Source: Mytilisepta virgata
Lineage: Eukaryota > Mollusca > Bivalvia > Mytilida > Mytilidae
Length of the DNA stretch: 64,000 nucleotides
Assembly: GCA_028015205.1 (NCBI GenBank)
Contig: JAPWFG010000015.1
Coordinates: 4,030,001 to 4,094,000 of the forward strand
Direction of reading: 5' to 3'
In this document: positions 23,201 to 33,235 of the stretch, piece after piece
How positions within the stretch are numbered: position 1 is the stretch's first letter
How the letters are laid out: every line of letters begins with the position of its first letter
Program-made: the position numbers and the translations under genes
Notes under the pieces: model-generated
The model's database searches: none
What the model saw: the letters and a program-made list of their open reading frames with translations, nothing else
What the model was told of the DNA's origin: nothing

Positions 23201-26200
23201 ACACAGGGGTCGAAAATTGAAATTTTCAATTTAAGCTTGTGACCTTAACTTATTTATTTTGTTTATTATAGTATTGTCATACAACTATATTTATTTGCAC
23301 AATCAGAATTTAGAATATAGATTTTTAAACCGGGGGCACGCTCAGGTCAAATTTCAAAAATTGTCAGTTTAAGATTGTGAACTAAGGCTTTTTATTGATT
23401 TAATTTCTTTATAGAATGACTGCATACTATTTTTGGATGGGAATAAGGTTTTATATTTTTGACTTTAGGTAAGTAGCCCAACTACTTACAGTGGGTGCGG
23501 GGATCATTATAAATGACCGAAATAGTTGGATAGAAACAACAATTTCATGGAAAACCTTGACCTAAATGTATGAAGTTTTAATTACACAAATTTCTTATTC
23601 ATCTATTTTGATACCTTTAATGATCTTTGTTATGGAATTGCTCCACCCGAGATAATTAAATTATCAATTTTCAACACGCGAGTTTTTGCGTACCTATATA
23701 AGGCTTATGACAAAAGATCAAGCGGCTGTGATTATCAGCTGCCAAGAAAAATGTGATGAAAAAAAAACTGTATTCAAAACTATAAAGTTGAAAAATAAAC
23801 GAAGTCGTCAAATAGGAAGTTGATATCACCTTGGCCCGAAAACGTATCCCACAATATGGCGTACATATAGAAGGCTTGTGACAAAATATCAAGGGGCTTT
23901 GACGAGTAGTTGCAGAGAAAAGTGTAACGAAAAATGTTGTTACAGACAGACGGACACACGCACATGGACTCATGGACGGAACCACAAGGGTAAAAGAGTA
24001 TACCCCATGTCCTTTGGAGCGGGGGTATAATACATCCAAGTATTTACATGTACTGAATAAATATTTATAACATTTTATACATGTTTATTCCGGTATGTTA
24101 TCTTTGTCTGAGCACGTCTATACCGGTCATAACAGGTAGTTTTTTTTATCATATTTATAACGTTGATATTGGACATGGTATGAAAAAAATCCATATGATA
24201 TTCTGTATTTTGAAGCACCATCAACATTATTTATAATCCTCACACTTTCGAAGAAATTGGGTACGGCAATTGTCTCCGTCCGTTCGTCCGTTCGCCACAG
24301 TTTCTTGTGACACCTACTCTTCCTTTACTTTCGGGTTTAGGAATTTAATTTCTATATACAGTATACGATGGTTGCATACCACCTGTGGGTGTGCAATAAA
24401 GTTTGAGCATTTTGATTTTCTAAACAAGGGGCCAAAAGGGGTCGAACTTCGAAAATGTCGAATTTAAGCTTGTGGCTTAAACGCATCTTTAATTTTTCAA
24501 TCTATACATTTTGTTTCTTTACAGTATTTTCATGCATGATATGCGGATGCGGAATTATGTTTTAGAATTTTAATTTCCTAAAATTGGAACCCAGAGGGAT
24601 CAAATTTTAAAAAAATAACAATTTGACCTTTTGACATAAACTCGTTTTTAATTTTCCAACATGTGCATTTTTCTATACAGTATTGTCATGCACACAATGG
24701 GTAGAGGTATAATAAGGTTTTAGAATTTTAATTTTCTAACATGGGGACCTCAGGGGTCGAAGATCCGAAACTGTCAATTTAAGCTTGTGACATAAACCTG
24801 TTTCCAATATATGCATTTTAGAAGGCGTGAGCGGGAATTGAATATGATTTATATATTTAAATCCATATGGTTTACACATTAATTTAATTAAAACAAAAAT
24901 TAAGTCTGTCTTAATATGGAATTAACAAAGACTCATTTTTTAATGCTTTTCAATTGTATTAATCTTTTCTGGATATATTAGACGATGATGAGCTGACGGC
25001 ATACACAAAATGACAGTATAAGCTCAAGTGAGATTTAGTCACGGTAAGTATGTAGCCGTTTAATACGCCTTAACGCTATTGTTATACGTACAAAAGTCGT
25101 CTCGACACTATATTATACACTTATTGACTGGGTATGAGGGGAATAGTAAGTTTATTGTCCCCGAGATACCAACTATTGTCCCGAGACGCAGCCAACAAAC
25201 TTACTATTCCCCGCATATCCAGTCAAAAAGTGTTTTATTATTCCGAAACACTTTACCGGTCAATAGTTTCCAGTACTAATCACCTGTCAGTATTTACCGA
25301 TGATTATGTTTGGACACTACTCACGGTAAACAAATAGTAAAATTATTGTCTCGATTTTTATATAGAAAAAACATACTGCGGTACAATAATAAACATTATT
25401 ATGACCTGGATACATTGTATGTTAACATTCTAGTCGAGTTTTAAATGATATATTCCTTCAATAAAATTTGGGCGTTTCGTGTCACGTTTATTACAATCTC
25501 GATTTTTATATAGAAAAAACATACTGAGGTATAATAATATTGTCAATATTATCAATTCAAATTATTCATTAAAACACGCGATTAAAGTTGACATAAATTC
25601 TTGACTGTTTGCAAACTACTGTTTTGTTCTTAATACATCGTAGGCATATCAAATTCGCTATATTTTGTATCAAGTTGCTTCAATACAAACAATAGCATAA
25701 GGTCACAGAAGACTGTACGCAGTATAAATCTTGTTTGTCACTTGATAAGAATTCTGTTACTGTTTCTGTTTTGATCATAACTCTTCTTTAACTTTGATCT
25801 TCAACAAGGTAACAAAATATTAGGTCAGTAATTATTATATTGACAATTAAAGTCGACGAACACATTCAAAACGTTTGACTTTGATGGAAGGGCAAGGAAA
25901 GCATTCTGAAATAAGATCCAGGCTCTTACAGTTTGTGAAAAAACACAAGCTCAAAAGTGTAGTGTAAATCTTTTGATATTACTAAGGATCATATAATAGT
26001 CATCGTTGAAAGAGACCCAATGCTTGCTGTTCTTCTGCATTATGCTCTGAAATAGATTTTCATAATCAGAAATTTTACACCACTACCCCCTAAATATAAT
26101 AAAGCTACCTAACATAGGTAAATTAGATCCACGGTTTAATTGCATTTTTCGCAAGACAATTTTCGTGTCTAGTTGTCTGAACAAACCGCTAAAAAATACA

Positions 26201-26518
26201 GATTTTTACAAGTGATTACAAGAGATTTTTATTTCACAGAAGAGTGGTTTCACGAAGTCAAAAGAGTATGTATTAGATTTTTTTAATAAAGGTTTACCTT
26301 AAAGTATATTTGTTCACTATTGCCCTACTTACCTGGGATATTCTTTAATGCATCTATTGTTTCTTTAGAGTCAAGTTTGACTAGATGTGCCCCTTCATCC
26401 ATACAAGCATCTTTGGCATTTTGCCAAGATTTGTTGTTGTCCATCAGTTTAAAACAAAGTGAAGACGCAGCATCATAAGTGTAATCTCCATCACATTTAA
26501 CTGAAAAATTCAATTCAT

Positions 26519-26554
<36 letters not shown>

Positions 26555-28153
26555 GGGTCACACGTAATATACAACCTTATTCTCTTTCAAAACTGACTAA
26601 CAATGCCTACCAAGTTTGAATGAAATACCATTACCGGCCATGGTAACGTATGGCAACATAGATGATTTTTCATTGTGAATTTTTCCCCTACTGACAATGA
26701 TATTCTACCAGTCTTAACTAGATACCAGAAATTCATGGTAGTCTTTTTTCTTATATTATATTATTGGGCGCATTACGTTTCCTGAAATTGCCTTATATTA
26801 CCTTTCTGAAAATTTACCTGGGCGTTACATGTAATTCAACTTAGAGTTCGTGTCCGTCACAATTCCTGTGATATATCTAGACGTCCGTCAAAAGTCATTG
26901 GATGTAAGCTTAAAAAAATGGATGAAAATTTATTGAATTGTCGGGTCTTGAAAAATATAGCAATGTTCTTGTACAGAGAAAGGCAAAAACGATTTCCGAA
27001 ATTGCCCAAAAGTGAACTCGAAGTTTAAGAGGAGTTGTGTTGACAAAGAGGATGACACTTTTTCCAGGTCATTTAAGACAAAGAGGACAAATATACCTAA
27101 GGAGCAAATAAAAAAACGTAATCCATTGGACAGACAAACCCGGGAAGATAAATGAACAACCACAAGCACAACAAATAAACACTGAAAACTAAAAACAAAT
27201 TAACAACACGAAGTCCTATAAAAACCAGGAGTGAACCCAGATGCTCCGGAATGGTAAGCAGTTCTTGCTCCGTATACAAAACCCGAAAATATGAGTCAGT
27301 AGTAATAATAAATTAAGAATCTGAAAATAATTCAGGTTTTATATTCTTACCTTGTTTCCTGTAAAATTCAAATCCATTTTCTGACTTGATGTCAGAATAT
27401 TTTGGTTCAAACTGGCCGTACCCGCTGCAAACATTTTTTGCATAAAAAAACGAATTACATTGAAAATCATCTTGGCAGTCAATGGCACAAGAAAAGACAC
27501 TTTCAGCAGATGTATTCCATAAAATTCCAGTTGATACATATTTGTCATTGAAAAGAGTCAGTTGTTCAAAATCTTGACTTCTAAATGCTGTTTCGACTAA
27601 AAGAATAATAATGGTAATTTTTTAAAATGAATAGTGTCACATGATTTTCAGAAAAAATAATAGTTTTATAAAATAGCACTGTAAAGTAAATTGTCAGGGA
27701 CATCAAACAAAAAACAAAATAATTCAAACAACATATCAACAAAACATTAACCAAAAAGAAGAAGAAATAATAAACATTTATAAAACAAAATTTACATATT
27801 TCAATAATTACTAAAAAACGAATTAATAAATAAAGGAAAAACAAACCAAAATATCCACTATGATTAAAAAAAACATACTTTGAAATTAAAATGTTGGAAA
27901 TCACTGAGCTAGTTGACAGTTTACAAATAAAACCATATTGTATTACGTCCTTGTAATTTTTTAAAGACTTCATCTGCTTTATACTTAAGACAAATAATTC
28001 AAACTGAATAACCGCAATAAGCGAAAAATCAACTAAAAATATATTTTAAGTGTATTATATTTATATATTTTAAACTTTTGAAAGGGAAATAACAAAACAC
28101 TTACCCGTGGAAAAGCTCAATAAAACCAATATCCGTAGGCACCAACAATTCAT
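17009..28153 (-). CDS. Secreted PAN / C-type lectin-domain protein (six-exon gene)
   Basis: Join 28153-28105, 27596-27351, 26500-26333, 21335-21158, 19595-19372, 17223-17009: 1080 nt, 359 aa plus stop, junction phases 1,1,1,2,1 all compatible with GT..AG. Order: signal peptide (1-16), PAN/apple-like domain (17-98), CTLD first half (99-154), complete CTLD (155-288), CTLD second half (289-359). C-type lectin domains bind glycans or proteins; in bivalves such secreted lectins are linked to immunity, feeding or adhesion (family knowledge; the role here is inferred). The last domain has WVGGSD, W-x-W-E-D-S, EPD and FLCQK. EPD resembles the EPN/QPD sugar motif, but the usual WND is absent. If exons 4 and 5 are skipped (402 nt, in frame) the product is a conventional 225-aa PAN plus single CTLD protein. 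Undetected exons in the long introns remain possible. Confidence 0.82.
17230..18055. other. Lectin intron 5, first part; no exon seen
   Basis: Searched by eye on the minus strand for a CTLD N-terminal half (paired Cys, W..A...C, G..L); none found. A short unbroken minus frame near 17850-17650 has no recognised domain. Confidence 0.4.
18056..18170 (+). repeat. Dispersed repeat also at 59628
   Basis: Shares GAATGGAAACGGGGAA, GTGTCAAAGAGA, AAGCTCAAGGCTACCAATG-like (agctcaaggctaccaatg) and GTCTTCAAC blocks with 59628-59735, in the same orientation. Sequences of this type are, from memory, extremely common in Mytilus genomes. Confidence 0.6.
18299..18451. mobile_element. Foldback MITE with about 54-bp inverted arms
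   Basis: The arm from 18299 (TGAGGAACCTGAGTGAGTTA.. through CCTAACCAATGTAGGTAAGG) is mirrored almost perfectly by the arm ending at 18451 (..CCTTACATACATTGGTTAGG, GATAACTCACGCAGGTTCCTCA), with a short unpaired centre. No coding sequence. Located in lectin intron 5. Confidence 0.75.
18690..19130 (+). repeat. Diverged copies of the 165-bp bivalve repeat
   Basis: Contains 'tggttccaattggctcagtgg', 'atagggtt-tatgtta', 'aaactatgttcggctgtgg', 'ggaccattac' blocks in the order of the array at 46285-48300. Any ORF across it (for example 18588-18956) is a by-product of the repeat. Confidence 0.6.
19225..19345 (+). repeat. Dispersed repeat also at 56850
   Basis: The block CTTTGTTGTTCTCCGGAGTT through CACTCCTTCGAATATCCCTT-type sequence matches 56868-56935 closely. 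It abuts the 3' side of lectin exon 5. Confidence 0.55.
19372..19595 (-). CDS. Lectin exon 5 (C-terminal half of the second CTLD)
   Basis: A 224-bp exon, phase 2 in and 1 out. EIWIGANDFDAEAAWKNYDG, NGRDALVIVPAENNTWNER and FRMLCEMN form strands 2 to 5. The Cys normally found after the strand-3 region (here DALVIV) and its partner after TWNE are both missing, so the C2-C3 disulfide is lost while the C1-C4 Cys (MLCE) remains. The donor is A|GTAAGT; read-through would end at a stop 11 codons later. Confidence 0.78.
20173..20650 (+). pseudogene. Retroelement C-terminus plus 3' UTR (Penelope-like type)
   Basis: The frame ending at 20361 reads RKFYGRHHELIDRYSVPIS then TLDLF, the C-terminal end of the RT-type family seen at 236-545 and 10297-10623. 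It is followed by a UTR block (gagcagaaactgcttaacct, cttccggagtacctgag, tttttataggagttcgtgttg, tgcttgtggttgtgcatttg). Inserted in lectin intron 4 on the opposite strand. The upstream catalytic part is missing. Confidence 0.6.
20790..20950 (+). repeat. End of a 165-bp-family element
   Basis: Contains 'gaccattccatcaaagattgg', 'agtggtttcgg', then GACGGACGCCAAGTGATGGC and TTAGCTCACATGACCC, the same terminal block as 48100-48160. Confidence 0.55.
21158..21335 (-). CDS. Lectin exon 4 (N-terminal half of a second CTLD)
   Basis: A 178-bp exon, phase 1 in and 2 out. CNGVFVPYYNKCYWL, STWYLGESTC, GGGMPASFPD and YIYVVNALGIN follow the normal start of a CTLD (paired Cys, W..A/G..C, G..hydrophobic). Acceptor ttttaaag, donor gtaagt. 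Confidence 0.78.
21488..21766. repeat. Inverted-repeat element in lectin intron 3
   Basis: TAAGGTATTCGGACCATAATAG-type arm at 21488 is mirrored by TTATGGTCCGGATACCTTAA ending near 21767; about 20-bp arms separated by about 240 bp with no coding potential. Confidence 0.55.
22080..24850 (+). repeat. Diverged array of about 160-bp units with terminal hairpin
   Basis: Recurrent blocks 'ttaagcttgtgac(c/a)taaact', 'ttctatacagtattgtcatgc', 'atatgcagatgtgcaataagg', 'attttctaaaa', 'caggggtcgaa' repeat at about 160-bp spacing, for example 22328, 22489, 23076, 23232, 24465 and 24780. It opens at 22081 with a hairpin (CTGTCGGTACGACAG) and contains copy c of the short-ORF repeat as an insertion. Related blocks are at 48540-48720. 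Untranslated, probably a non-autonomous element family. Confidence 0.6.
22528..22874 (+). repeat. Short-ORF dispersed repeat, copy c (long)
   Basis: Starts CAATCCAAAGATACTAATAT and runs through the MLY frame (diverged here), 'ctaaatactggtaatttct', 'aatgaataatcatgtcagac', 'gacgactgggttggcgaata' and 'gcatcgtcccagg', the same extended unit as copy e. It lacks about 20 bp present in copy e. It is inserted in the array 22080-24850. Confidence 0.65.
25045..25400 (+). repeat. Palindrome-containing dispersed element, copy 1
   Basis: An inverted repeat at 25124-25226 (TTGACTGGGTATGAGGGGAA mirrored by TTCCCCGCATATCCAGTCAA) is followed by TCGATTTTTATATAGAAAAA and ACATACTG. The same arrangement is at 29699-29945. 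The tail block is duplicated once more at 25497-25548. Confidence 0.6.
25549..26332. other. Lectin intron 3 near exon 3; nothing recognised
   Basis: I looked specifically for a minus-strand CTLD second half (W-I/V-G-G, Cys, LC-x-K/E) that would complete exon 3 before exon 4 and did not see one. Confidence 0.4.
26333..26500 (-). CDS. Lectin exon 3 (N-terminal half of a CTLD)
   Basis: A 168-bp phase 1/1 exon. CDGDYTYDAASSLCFKL gives the extra N-terminal Cys pair of long-form CTLDs; SWQNAKDACMDEGAHLVKL is the canonical helix 1 / Cys / G-x-x-L motif. It stops after DALKNIP, exactly where a WVGG strand should follow. A 34-bp poly(A) on the coding strand (26553-26520) lies just 18 bp before the acceptor. 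Confidence 0.8.
26520..26553 (+). repeat. Poly(T) run, 34 bp
   Basis: An uninterrupted T run, which is poly(A) on the lectin coding strand, immediately upstream of the exon 3 acceptor. Confidence 0.9.
27145..27285 (-). repeat. 3' UTR copy of the Penelope-like family
   Basis: On the minus strand it carries the 'ggagc-agaactgcttaccattccggagcatctg' type block and 'tttttataggacttcgtgttg', 'ttgtgcttgtggttgttcat', matching 20430-20590 and 32012-32160. Located in lectin intron 2. Confidence 0.6.
27351..27596 (-). CDS. Lectin exon 2 (PAN/apple-like domain)
   Basis: A 246-bp phase 1/1 exon. Contains SVFSCAIDCQDDFQCNSFFY then VCSGYGQF and ends FEFYRKQ. The C-x3-C-x5-C-x2-F-x-Y and later Cys spacing is that of PAN_1/apple-type modules, which mediate protein or carbohydrate contacts. 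The symmetric phase makes it a shuffled module. An overlapping ORF starting with MTNMYQ is a wrong-frame shadow. Confidence 0.78.
28105..28153 (-). CDS. Lectin exon 1 (signal peptide)
   Basis: MNCWCLRILVLLSFST plus one base, a short hydrophobic leader with a polar end; donor GGGTAAG at 28106-28100. ATG at 28153 is the only start in the frame near the donor. A TATA-like run on the minus strand (attatataatatt) near 28290-28277 could belong to the core promoter; this is weak. Confidence 0.75.
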
Positions 28154-29640
28154 TTCGAAAACATACAAACTTTATGACTATGCTTAATTCATGGTTTATT
28201 GGAGTATTGAACGGCTACGACGGTCAATAAAAGCGAACGCCTTTTCAATAATAGGAAACTACAGTATCTAAGACAATATTATATAATTCCAGTACCACCC
28301 ACTGAGCAGTAGTCTTTTGGTATTAGTTTCTGAAGATAACAAATATAAACAATTTTAGTGCAATTGCAATATAACAATAAAGCATATTTCCGGCTTTGTA
28401 TTTTTAACAGTTCTTTGAAAGTCGTTTGACTAAACGCGGCAGTCGGTTTATAGAAGTACAATTATATTCTTTTCCCTCAATGATAAATTTTTAGAAATCT
28501 TGCAATGCTCATTGGTAGATAATATTGTAACGTTTACTTCAGGCTTTTTTCAAAAACCTTTGTATTTGTTCAACATATTGCAGTGAAAAGGAATCAAAAT
28601 TGGAACTATGAAAATGGTGTATTGACATGGCCATTTGATTAAAATATAAGTTATATTTGTTCAAGATGTTAACCAAATTTGCTAAAACATGAGACACACA
28701 ATTATTATACATTGTCTCGTATCTGCATTCATAATGCGCCGTTTAAATGTTCGACAGAATGAGGTAGCCAACCAATCACACATTGTCAAAGTTGTATTTT
28801 ACTGAAAGCCTCTTTAATGGTTTTTTCTCACAAAAAAGTCTTTCGATCGTAGGGTGACGTTTTCCCACAATAATTATGAAAAAATTCCCCCATTCGTCAA
28901 ATATGAAACATGGGGAGATTTTTCACTCTTAAGAGAAATTAACATGATCCTATATGTTTCACTGTAAGAATTTATTTGATAACCTTACTTACAAAGTTTG
29001 GTGAAAAATAATGAAAGATTCTGACAGGAATAAAACACATCAATGTACTTGTACATGAACTGCTTTTACAGTTACAAAAAGGCATATGGTGTACGCAGTA
29101 CATACATGTTGTACATGCCTGTATGTTTAACACATTAACATGTTTTATGTAATTATGTGCAAGACAACATCATACTGGAAAGTACATATGTATGCAACTG
29201 GAGTTCTGTATTACGCATTCTGGAGGCGTGTTGAACTTGATTTAAGGTGTGATTTTTTGGCTTATAATTGAAGAACGTACAGCAATTTGTCAAGATGAAG
29301 TATGTTTAATTTGGATAATGTTTAATAAGTACCAAAATGGATAGCAGGAAAGGTTAACAATAACGTACCAATAAAGCAACGCCACCAAATGACAAAACCA
29401 CGGTAGAAAAATAACATAAAAGAGCACAAAACACAAACATAACACACACAGATAGTCGGAATAGTTTGATGAACAGTGATGGGCTTAACCAGGTTTTATA
29501 GATCATTAAAAACAAACTATAAACACCAAGTTTACTTTGTCATCCACCCACCCATACATTCGGCTTTTTCTATGAATGTATAAAGCGTTACCACTATTAA
29601 GAAAACACATTAAAAGAACAAGAGTGACACATTATGGTTC
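28154..29640. other. Upstream region of the lectin gene; no other gene seen
   Basis: Holds the presumed promoter and 5' UTR of the lectin (28154-28300). No further coding sequence recognised; short ORFs have no protein character. Confidence 0.4.
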
Positions 29641-29698
29641 ACCGGTGAACAATTGTGAAGTCCATGCAGAAAATTCCAGCTCATTCAATAATATATTA

Positions 29699-29945
29699 TT
29701 GACTGTGTATGAGGGTAATAGTAAGTTAATTGTCCCCGAGGTACAAACTGTTGCCTCGAGGCGTATCAGAGGGCAATATTTGGTATCGACGGGATAATAA
29801 GCTTACTATTCCCCGAATATGCAGTCAGTAATGGAAACTATTGACTGGTCAATAGTTTCATGTTTAGAGACAGACAAAATAGTAAAAGTATTGTCTTAAT
29901 TTTTATATAGAAAAAACATACTGAGTTATAATAACATATTATACT
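29699..29945 (+). repeat. Palindrome-containing dispersed element, copy 2
   Basis: ATTGACTGTGTATGAGGGTA with mirror TTACTATTCCCCGAATATGC AGTCA at 29699-29827, then 'tttttatatagaaaaaacat' and 'actgagttataataac', as in copy 1. The two copies have diverged in the hairpin loop. Confidence 0.6.
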
Positions 29946-30312
29946 ACGCTACGAAACCGCGTCTTCTATGTATTACAAAATGTATTAACTATCTGTTAAT
30001 TACAGCAGTGATAGGGTCCAGCAAACTTAATAAACTTCAAAGAAGAAAGCACAGTTGATCTTTCCCATTAAATGATAAAGACTCATGTAATCAATAATCC
30101 AATATTGGAAATTAAGTTTATTTGCTAGAAAATCACTGATAACCGTGAATCCTTATAAAAACAATAGAAAAAAAAACTGAATTTTAGAAACTACAGCAGA
30201 ATAATAACTGAAGTAAGAACATTTTATTCACTTTGGCTAAAAAACAATCATAAGACGAGGTTAATAAGCAAATACGGATCAAATGAAACTGGAAAACTAC
30301 TACCATTTAAGC

Positions 30313-31977
30313 GGTACGTCTAAACACCACCAAGGCCGCCTTAGTGCACTAAGCTCTTAATTTTTTTTTAAACTGCACTAAGCCCGTGATGGGATAGTCA
30401 TATAAGCACCAAAGTTTTTCAGTACGATAAAGAATTGAATAAATAACATTGGTTTCAATTTTGGACTTTATATATTTAGAAATAAAAGAGTCATTTACAT
30501 TTTACATGGCACGCGTCGACTTCATGTCCACGTTATCACATTGTTATTGACTCCCATTAAGCTTGACGAGTTAATAAAAGCTGCACTGATGATACAATGA
30601 ACAGGAAAATAACACATTTTTATTTCTATTGTTGATTAACACAAGAATTTATAAATAGTTTTTTCTTCTTTTTTGGGGGTTTTGGTGATATATTTTTTTT
30701 ATAGTTTATAATGGTGATTGGTTTTGTTTGTTTGCTTTTGTTGAGGCCACATCAAATTGATTTTTAGTTCTTTGGATTCTTTAGGGCAAAAATAGGTGCG
30801 AGGGAGCGAAATTTTAATTAATTTTTTTTCTTTATTTCAGGCGAAGATCAAATTTACGTGCGGCACAATTTTTTTTAATTATAATATCGCAAAAAATCGA
30901 AGAAACTTCTATTTTTTTAACAAATTTCAGGAGCAGGTGAACACTTTTTATTTTTAATTTCTTGAAAAATGAAGAATTTGGGTCGAATTTTCAGCAAATT
31001 ATGAAACAAACCTGTTCGTTTGGTCCAAAAATAATCTTTGATGAAACGTTATATTACTTGTAACATTATCAATGTCAAACGACATAATTGAACCGACAAG
31101 GTAGAAAAGCTACTTAAAACTTATGATGTGTGTTTTAAAATAGAATTCTAGTCTCTTTATCTTTTTATATCGTTTTCTATAGCAGGACATTTCATGGTGT
31201 AATTATATTTGTCGCCTATTTCTGACATACGGAGTATATCTAATCCGTCAAAATGATTTTACCAAAATGATACCACCGTACACTTTCTATTGGTATATAA
31301 GAAAAATTCAGTGTCTCGTCTGTTTTCATCGTTGTCCATGTTTTCTGTGTAATAGTTAAATGTACATAATTTTTCTCCACATGTTATTTAATTTATTGAT
31401 CAGGCAGTTTCTGTCAAAATTTGGTAACATCCAGAATGATTTAAGAAAGTTATTAATGTTAAACAAAACTTTAATCACGGGTTGAATGTAAATGTTGACG
31501 CCGCCGATGACGACGACGACGGAATGTAGGATCGATATGTCTCGATCGTTTCCGCGACAAAAGTCGCAGGCTCGACAAAAATAAGTCTCCACTTGAGAGT
31601 ATTAAAAACAGAAAATTGAATTTTGAAGGATATATATAGGGGATATGTACAAAATAGTTTGGGAAGATAAACCACAAGCTCAATTGGTCCTGTAAAGTAC
31701 GAGATAGATGATGTAAATAGTGATATATATATATATGGTATAAAATATATGGAGTCAATCAACAATGTAATGTCGTGAACATTATACAGAAGTCAGCGAA
31801 TGTATATAACTCTTTTATTTCTAAATATATAAAGTCCAAAATTGAAACCAATGTTATTTATTCAATACTTTATCGTACTGAAAGACTTTGGTGCTTATAT
31901 GACTATCCCATCACGGGCTTAGTGCAGTTTTAAGAGCTTAGTGCACCAAGGCGGCCTTGGTGGTGTTTAGACGCACC
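30313..31977. mobile_element. 1.66-kb element with about 165-bp terminal inverted repeats
   Basis: The left arm 30313-30492 (GGTACGTCTAAACACCACCA .. AGGCCGCCTTAGTGCACTAA .. AATAAATAACATTGGTTTCA .. AAAAGAG) is mirrored by 31808-31977 almost base for base. The 1.3-kb interior has no recognisable transposase; ORFs at 31356-31765 overlap in different frames and have no domain. Probably a non-autonomous DNA transposon or foldback element. No clear target-site duplication: flanks are ATTTAAGC and CTTTGCAT. Confidence 0.7.
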
Positions 31978-32011
31978 CTTTGCATAAGTACTGTGTAAAT
32001 GATCTGAGACA

Positions 32012-32160
32012 GATTTTATACGGAGCGGGAACTGCTTACCCTTCCAGAACACGTGGGTTCACTTCTGGTTTTTATAGGAGTTCGTGTTGTTCATTGTTTT
32101 TTAGTTTTCAAGGTTTATTTGTTGTGCTTGTGGTTGTTCATTTGTCTTCTTAGGTATTTT
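32012..32160 (+). repeat. 3' UTR copy of the Penelope-like family
   Basis: TACGGAGCGGGAACTGCTTA, CTTCCAGAACACGTGGGTTC, TTTTTATAGGAGTTCGTGTT and the GTTGTGCTTGTGGTTGTTCA block match 20430-20590. It directly abuts the 30313-31977 element. Confidence 0.6.
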
Positions 32161-33235
32161 TCACCTTTTGTATTTATTTTTGTACATATAAATAACAGTG
32201 ACAAGAACAGTGCAATCTATTGTTTACGTAATTAAACTAACAATATTTGTTAATTCATCCGTAAAGAAACTCATCAGACTGTATAATTTATCAATTAGAA
32301 TAGTCTTCATCATCTTTGTGTGTTTTACATAAATTTTCATAACACGCTGTGAATTAGTGAAAAACAAATTAGGACGACGTTGTACCTAATATTGCGAGTA
32401 ATTTAATTCTCAACAGGAATGAAATTTTATACTTCAATCATTTGTCAGTCGGTTGTGGTGTAAGGTTTTATAATGTAACAAATAGAACGTGTACTAGTAT
32501 TTGAAAATTGATTTGCATGCCATTGCATACGATAATTTTATTAAAGGTTCGTTAAACTATGTCAAAACAATTACAGATAAGTCCATCTAAAAGTTTTCAA
32601 AAACATTCAATATTTTTTTTTTGGCAAGAAATGACTTTTCATTTTATTGGCTTGGCAGGTTTCAGGGTTTTTGCAAGATTTTATTTTTCTCTCAGCAATT
32701 TAAGGGAGGAAAATGCATAACATAAATAATTTGAACGAAAACAGAACAAAAAAAAACAACCACTTTAATATATCACAGTAATGTATTCCTGTATTTTATC
32801 ACACGATGGAATTTAAAATCTCAGCGGTAAATATAGTGCAAAACCTTTTGAAACAAATTTTAGCAAATAGTAAATATTTGCTTTATTTTTCTACTGTGAT
32901 ATAAAAATGAATAGCATACCGTTTTAATGATTTTTTTGTAAATATTTAACAGAATTGGGACATACGACAAACATCCAAGTACACAAGATAGCAAAAATAA
33001 TTTCCACACCATATTCCACACATACAGTTTGTAACTACATGTACAAAATAACGTATGATGATATCTGATAAAACAGCTACGTTCATTACAAAGACTATTA
33101 AGTTGAACAACAATTAAATTACTGAAGACAAATTTGGAAAATATAAAATCTCAAGCGATAGCACAATATTGTGCACTTTTTATTTTAAAAGTGGAAAGAA
33201 ATAAAAACACAAGTGGTGATAGGACAATATACATT
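32161..33235. other. Spacer, nothing recognised
   Basis: AT-rich sequence without ORFs of protein character or visible repeats. Confidence 0.4.

Noticed and set aside
23671..24039. 122-aa minus-strand ORF with Cys and Ser
   Set aside because: It falls in the diverged 160-bp repeat array, and similar stretches in other units are closed.
27339..27548. 69-aa minus-strand ORF starting MTNMYQ
   Set aside because: Out-of-frame shadow of the PAN-domain exon; the phase-1 frame gives a recognisable cysteine-rich domain and correct splice sites.
27581..27973. 130-aa minus-strand ORF, very hydrophobic
   Set aside because: It lies in lectin intron 2 in AT-rich DNA; composition of Phe, Ile, Leu, Tyr, Asn is that of random AT-rich sequence.
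31356..31765. Possible transposase in the 1.66-kb inverted-repeat element
   Set aside because: Three overlapping ORFs in different frames, none with catalytic motifs or domain character.
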